In this document: positions 5,763-8,893 of the stretch, piece after piece | Layout: every line of letters starts with the position of its first letter | Position numbering within the stretch: position 1 is the first letter of the stretch | Assembly (NCBI GenBank): GCA_030605895.1 | Contig: JAUWHL010000120.1 | Coordinates: forward strand, 1-8,893 | Reading direction: 5' to 3' | DNA: 8,893 nucleotides | Origin: Promethearchaeota archaeon | GTDB taxonomy: Archaea; Asgardarchaeota; Lokiarchaeia; Sigyniarchaeales; SOKP01 | Program-made: the position numbers and the translations under genes | Notes under the pieces: model-generated | Database searches by the model: none | What the model was told of the DNA's origin: nothing | The model's input: the letters and a program-made list of their open reading frames with translations, nothing else

Positions 5763-6971
5763 CTAGGAGTAAAGTCTGGATTCTACCCACTGATCTTTTA
5801 CTTTATTCATTACTTTATTAACAGCATCAATAAAATCTTTATTGATAATCTTATCAGCATCTTTTCTAATAGCGAACATTCCTGCCTCTGTACAAATTGC
5901 TTTAATATCAGCGCCAGTGGCCCCTTCTGTGAGATGTACTAGTTTTTTTAAATCTAAAATATCTTCAATTTGTAAATTTCTGGAATGAATTTTAAAGATC
6001 GCTTCTCGAGCTTCGTCATCAGGAATTGGAAAATCAATCATACGATCAAATCTCCCAGGTCTCAAGAGTGCGGGATCTAAAATATCCACTCTATTCGTTG
6101 CACCAATGATTTTTACATCGCCTCTTTGTTCAAATCCATCCAATTCACTTAGTAATTGCATAAGAGTCCTTTGAACTTCTCTATCTCCAGAAGTAGCTAT
6201 CTTCAGTCTCTGAGAACCAATTGCATCTAATTCATCAATAAATAAGATGGTAGGGGCTTTTTGTTTTGCTAAGTTAAATATTTCCCTTACTAAGCGGGCA
6301 CCTTCTCCAATAAATTTCTGAACTAATTCAGATCCAATAATTCTTATAAATGTTGCTTCAGTTTCATGAGCGACAGCCTTAGCTAATAAAGTTTTTCCTG
6401 TACCAGGAGCACCAAATAACAAAACTCCTTTAGGTGGGTCAATTCCAATTTTTTTAAATAATTCTGGTTTTTTCAAAGGTAATTCTACAGTTTCTCTTAC
6501 CTCTACTATTTGTTCTTCTAGTCCTCCTACATCCGAATACGTTATATCAGGAATAGAATCAATTACTTCCATTCCTTTAACAAAAGGATCTAATTTTGTA
6601 GGTAAAACCTCCATAATTGCGAATGTTCTTTGATTTAAAGCAACTCTCGTTCCCGGTGCCAATTTTTCATTTTTCACTTTTCTACTGGTATTAACAACGA
6701 AACTTGGACCTGTTGAACTTTTTACGATTGCTCTTCCCTTTTCATCTAAAAAATCTATGATTGTTGCTGATACTAATGGAGGTTCTCTTAATCTATCAAT
6801 TTCATTTCTGAGGCTATGTAATTCTTGTTCTAACCTTAATCGTTCGGCATCTAATAATTGTTTTTCTGTTTCTAAGTTTCGGAGTCGTTTCTCTAAATGT
6901 CTGGTATAAGTGATGAGGTATTCTCCATCTTTACCTTCTTCTTTTTTCTTCTTTTCTTTAGTCGTAGTCAA
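5763..6971 (-). CDS. pan: Proteasome-activating nucleotidase (PAN)
   Basis: This 402-residue AAA+ ATPase forms the hexameric cap that unfolds proteins into the archaeal 20S proteasome. In order: a lysine/glutamate-rich lead (1-15), a coiled coil (about 20-63), an OB domain (about 66-122) and the AAA+ module. The module shows Walker A GAPGTGKT (187-194), an aromatic pore loop around F220-I221-G222, Walker B LFIDELD (243-249), sensor N293, and arginine fingers R307 and R310 in RPGRFDR. The last three residues, L-Y-S, are an HbYX motif, which docks and opens the 20S gate and separates PAN from Cdc48. The start is TTG with AAGGGG 10 nt upstream; no methionine occurs before residue 120. Length is typical. 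It diverges from MBF1 and leads the PUA-NAC run. No 20S subunit is in the window. Confidence 0.97.
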   Translation of the reverse strand: MTTTKEKKKKEEGKDGEYLITYTRHLEKRLRNLETEKQLLDAERLRLEQELHSLRNEIDRLREPPLVSATIIDFLDEKGRAIVKSSTGPSFVVNTSRKVKNEKLAPGTRVALNQRTFAIMEVLPTKLDPFVKGMEVIDSIPDITYSDVGGLEEQIVEVRETVELPLKKPELFKKIGIDPPKGVLLFGAPGTGKTLLAKAVAHETEATFIRIIGSELVQKFIGEGARLVREIFNLAKQKAPTILFIDELDAIGSQRLKIATSGDREVQRTLMQLLSELDGFEQRGDVKIIGATNRVDILDPALLRPGRFDRMIDFPIPDDEAREAIFKIHSRNLQIEDILDLKKLVHLTEGATGADIKAICTEAGMFAIRKDADKIINKDFIDAVNKVMNKVKDQWVESRLYS

Positions 6972-6981
6972 AAAAAGTATA

Positions 6982-6987
6982 CCCCTT
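6982..6987 (-). promoter_or_regulatory. ribosome-binding site deciding the PAN TTG start
   Basis: AAGGGG on the minus strand, then TATACTTTTT and TTG. Sequence and 10-nt spacing match the nrdD leader, which supports TTG as the real start of both genes. Confidence 0.55.
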
Positions 6988-7025
6988 CTTTTCTTACTTT
7001 CAATTACATTTTTAAGAAATTACTT

Positions 7026-7041
7026 TAATTTATTAATAAAC
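7026..7041 (-). promoter_or_regulatory. candidate TATA region for PAN
   Basis: A minus-strand stretch around TTTATTAATAAATTAAA, about 55-70 nt before the TTG. It would give a leader of about 35-40 nt that includes the AAGGGG element. It is ordinary for this AT-rich spacer, hence low confidence. Confidence 0.3.
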
Positions 7042-7167
7042 TTTTAATCATTTAAATTTAAGGTTAGTTCTATTTGTTTACTTAAAAATGTCAATTTTTA
7101 AATAATTTATAGATTATAAAATATAATGCTAGTTAACCGTAAATTATAAGAGTTTAAAATCAAATTC

Positions 7168-7179
7168 TATAAATATAAA
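7168..7179 (+). promoter_or_regulatory. TATA box for MBF1
   Basis: CTATAAATATAA lies about 40 nt before the MBF1 ATG, predicting transcription start near 7199 and a leader of about 15 nt. It is one of the better TATA matches in the window. The rest of the 243-nt PAN-MBF1 spacer shows no gene. Confidence 0.45.
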
Positions 7180-7214
7180 GCATTTCTTCAACCATTCAAA
7201 TTTGAAATAGATAT

Positions 7215-7748
7215 ATGCCAAAACCACAATATAATGAAATTGATAAGGAATGTCCTATATGTGGTAGTATTATTTGGGGTAAGGGGCAAAGGATTCTATT
7301 AGAAGGAGCGAAAATCACAGTTTGCCATAATTGTGCTCAACATGGAATAAAAATTCAAAAGCCTCCTACGAGTAAACACATTAAAAAATTATACTCCCAT
7401 GATAAGAAAAGTCACCCTAAACGTCCAATTTTAAAAAAACCTAATGTTGATGACTTAGAAATAATTCAAGATTATACTAAAAAAATAAGAAATGTGAGGA
7501 GTTCACTAGGACTTAATCAAGATCAATTTGCTCAGAAGTTAAATGAAAAACCTTCCTTACTTAGAAGAATTGAAGCTGGTAAAGTAGAACCTACTATTAA
7601 ATTAGCAAAGAAAATAGAAGATGTATATAAAATTAAAATTCTGAAAAAAACTACCGAAATTGAAGCTAATGTTGAGAGCACTAAATATATGAAAAAATCT
7701 AGTGGAACTTCTCTTGGTGACATTGCATTTATTAAAAAGAAGAAATAA
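7215..7748 (+). CDS. mbf1: Multiprotein bridging factor 1, archaeal zinc-ribbon form
   Basis: A 177-residue DNA/ribosome-associated regulator. The N-terminal zinc ribbon has C13, C16, C37 and C40 (CPICG and CHNC). A basic linker (about 46-75, rich in K and H) leads to a Cro/C1-type helix-turn-helix at about 85-142, including LGLNQDQFAQKLNEKPSLLRR. The tail ends GTSLGDIAFIKKKK, typical of archaeal MBF1. Eukaryotic MBF1 shares the HTH but lacks the zinc ribbon. In eukaryotes it bridges TBP and activators and acts on stalled or collided ribosomes; in archaea a link to translation has been reported, so both roles are possible here. All zinc ligands are present. It has its own TATA box, diverges from PAN and converges on the molybdopterin gene with a 17-nt gap. 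Confidence 0.95.
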   Translation: MPKPQYNEIDKECPICGSIIWGKGQRILLEGAKITVCHNCAQHGIKIQKPPTSKHIKKLYSHDKKSHPKRPILKKPNVDDLEIIQDYTKKIRNVRSSLGLNQDQFAQKLNEKPSLLRRIEAGKVEPTIKLAKKIEDVYKIKILKKTTEIEANVESTKYMKKSSGTSLGDIAFIKKKK

Positions 7749-7754
7749 ATCAAA

Positions 7755-7767
7755 CTTTTATGTTTTT
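7755..7767 (+). terminator. T-rich terminator after MBF1
   Basis: CTTTTATGTTTTT directly follows the MBF1 stop on the plus strand and overlaps the last bases of the converging gene's stop codon. Oligo-T tracts at such a position are typical archaeal termination sites; there is no hairpin. Confidence 0.35.
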
Positions 7768-8893
7768 ATGTATATTTAGATTTAATTTTAGTAATTTTCA
7801 CTAAAGTAGAATTATATGCCCCTGAAAATCCTAATTCTTCTGGTTCATCAGGAGTAAAATGATTCACATTTAGATTTTCTTTTAAAGTCGATGATAAACC
7901 AGAATATATTAACGCAGTTCCATGTTTTAATATGGATGATTCAGCTAAAATATACACTCCCGTGTTATATTCATTAGAAACAAGCACGTCATCACCCTTT
8001 TTTAAATCTAAAGCTTCAATATCTTCTGACGTCAAAAAAATTTTATTAAATTCATCGAGATATCTGATATTGACCTGTCCTAATTGAGAATGTAAAAAAT
8101 AAAAATGAGAAGGTGAAATAAGTAAAAATTCATTCATTTTTTTGGATAATTTACGCTTTAATTCATTTTCTCCAAATTCAAAATGAGGACCTTTGGCTTG
8201 AATCCTATTATTGAAAGTAGGAAATTCTAGATTATTAAAAGGAACAGAATCATTATCGAATAATAAATAATAACCTAATTTTTCAATACTTTCTTGAATT
8301 TTTAATGGGAACATTTTTAAACAATTTTTAAAAATGGTCACTTCTGATTCCTGGAAAACTTTATCATTATACCCTATTTTCAAAGTTAATTGTTGGAAAA
8401 ACTCATAATTGGACATACAATCTTGATATGGACATGGACCTCCAATATTAACAGATAGACTAGGTATATAATAAGGAGATACTATATCATGTGTTTCTAA
8501 ATCAAATTTTGCCGGGATAACGATATCTGCATACTTCGTAGTTTCATTTAAGAACATATCTAATACTATTATAAATAGATCTTTATTCATCAATTCTTTT
8601 CTTAATAAGTTTTGATTAGGCAGTGAGCTTGCTGGATTGAAATTATATACGAATAACATTTTATAATTCTTAGATGCTAAAGCAGAACCCAATTTTATTA
8701 TAGGAATTTCTTTCATTTTGGGTCTTTCTTTATTATTAGTTATATAATCTTGAAGAGGTCGAAGAATGGGTTTTAGAAAATCACTCTGAGAATAGATCAA
8801 CCCCGTACCAGATTTTCCAATATTCCCAAGTAAAATTTGAATTAAAGCAATAGATTTCACTATTCTTCCACCATAGAAATCTTTCTGAACCCC
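7766..8893 (-). CDS. Molybdopterin oxidoreductase, C-terminal part (cut by window edge)
   Basis: The frame is open to the window edge, giving 375 visible residues of a DMSO-reductase-family enzyme. The visible N-terminal end (YGGRIVKSIALIQ, then LLGNIGKSGTGL) matches the mid-protein segment usually seen as aLTGNIGkpGgG, so the Fe-S and first cofactor-binding parts lie outside. Next comes a Rossmann-like segment (FVYNFNPASSLPN, then ETTKYADIVIPAKFDLETHD). A C-terminal cofactor-binding barrel begins near EFLLISPSHFYFLHSQLGQ, contains LTSEDIEALDLKKGDDVLVSN, and ends with NVNHFTPDEPEELG. The GTG at 8858-8860 is an internal valine codon, not the start. The substrate (formate, sulfur or nitrogen oxides, or other) cannot be told without the N-terminus and neighbouring subunits. 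Confidence 0.88.
   Translation of the reverse strand, partial: GVQKDFYGGRIVKSIALIQILLGNIGKSGTGLIYSQSDFLKPILRPLQDYITNNKERPKMKEIPIIKLGSALASKNYKMLFVYNFNPASSLPNQNLLRKELMNKDLFIIVLDMFLNETTKYADIVIPAKFDLETHDIVSPYYIPSLSVNIGGPCPYQDCMSNYEFFQQLTLKIGYNDKVFQESEVTIFKNCLKMFPLKIQESIEKLGYYLLFDNDSVPFNNLEFPTFNNRIQAKGPHFEFGENELKRKLSKKMNEFLLISPSHFYFLHSQLGQVNIRYLDEFNKIFLTSEDIEALDLKKGDDVLVSNEYNTGVYILAESSILKHGTALIYSGLSSTLKENLNVNHFTPDEPEELGFSGAYNSTLVKITKIKSKYT

Noticed and set aside
5692..5790. 33-codon upstream extension of the PUA frame, starting MGRIQTLLLVV
   Set aside because: It overlaps the 3' end of PAN, is hydrophobic and low-complexity, and family similarity begins exactly at METEILLGLRQ.
7532..7753. Minus-strand 73-residue frame opposite MBF1, hydrophobic
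   Set aside because: It is the antisense shadow of the conserved MBF1 HTH region and tail; the hydrophobic look comes from reading lysine codons backwards.

Overview
This is an AT-rich archaeal chromosome segment. Archaeal ancestry is directly supported by a proteasome-activating AAA+ ATPase (PAN) with a C-terminal HbYX tail, an archaeal nascent-polypeptide-associated complex protein (NAC plus UBA), an MBF1 with an N-terminal zinc ribbon, and a TGT-like PUA-domain protein. The low GC, an SDS22-type leucine-rich-repeat protein and the anaerobic ribonucleotide reductase suggest an anaerobic, possibly Asgard/Lokiarchaeia-like organism. That placement is inference; no rRNA or other decisive marker is present.

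Layout. Bases 23-3426 (minus strand) read in the order nrdD (class III ribonucleotide reductase, TTG start), then a small MazG-type nucleotide pyrophosphohydrolase, then a leucine-rich-repeat protein that starts 15 nt after the MazG stop. A 427-nt gap (3427-3853) carries the nrdD promoter on one side and the promoter of a small cupin gene (plus strand, 3854-4183) on the other. Converging on the cupin is a minus-strand run, read as PAN (5763-6971), PUA protein (true start near 5691), NAC/UBA protein (4666-5145) and a small three-helix membrane protein (4233-4586). Divergent from PAN is MBF1 (plus strand, 7215-7748). The right edge holds the C-terminal 375 residues of a molybdopterin oxidoreductase on the minus strand, whose N-terminus lies outside the window.

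Themes. The left block concerns nucleotide pools (dNTP synthesis next to (d)NTP hydrolysis) with an LRR protein attached to the hydrolase. The middle block concerns ribosome-associated and proteasomal protein quality control, with MBF1, a translation/transcription-linked factor, alongside. The right-edge gene is a redox enzyme consistent with anaerobic metabolism. No tRNA, rRNA, CRISPR array, insertion sequence or integrase was seen. The most unusual points are the tight MazG-LRR pair, the identical AAGGGGTATA leader with 10-nt spacing before TTG starts in both nrdD and PAN, and an uncharacterised membrane protein at the end of the PAN-PUA-NAC run.
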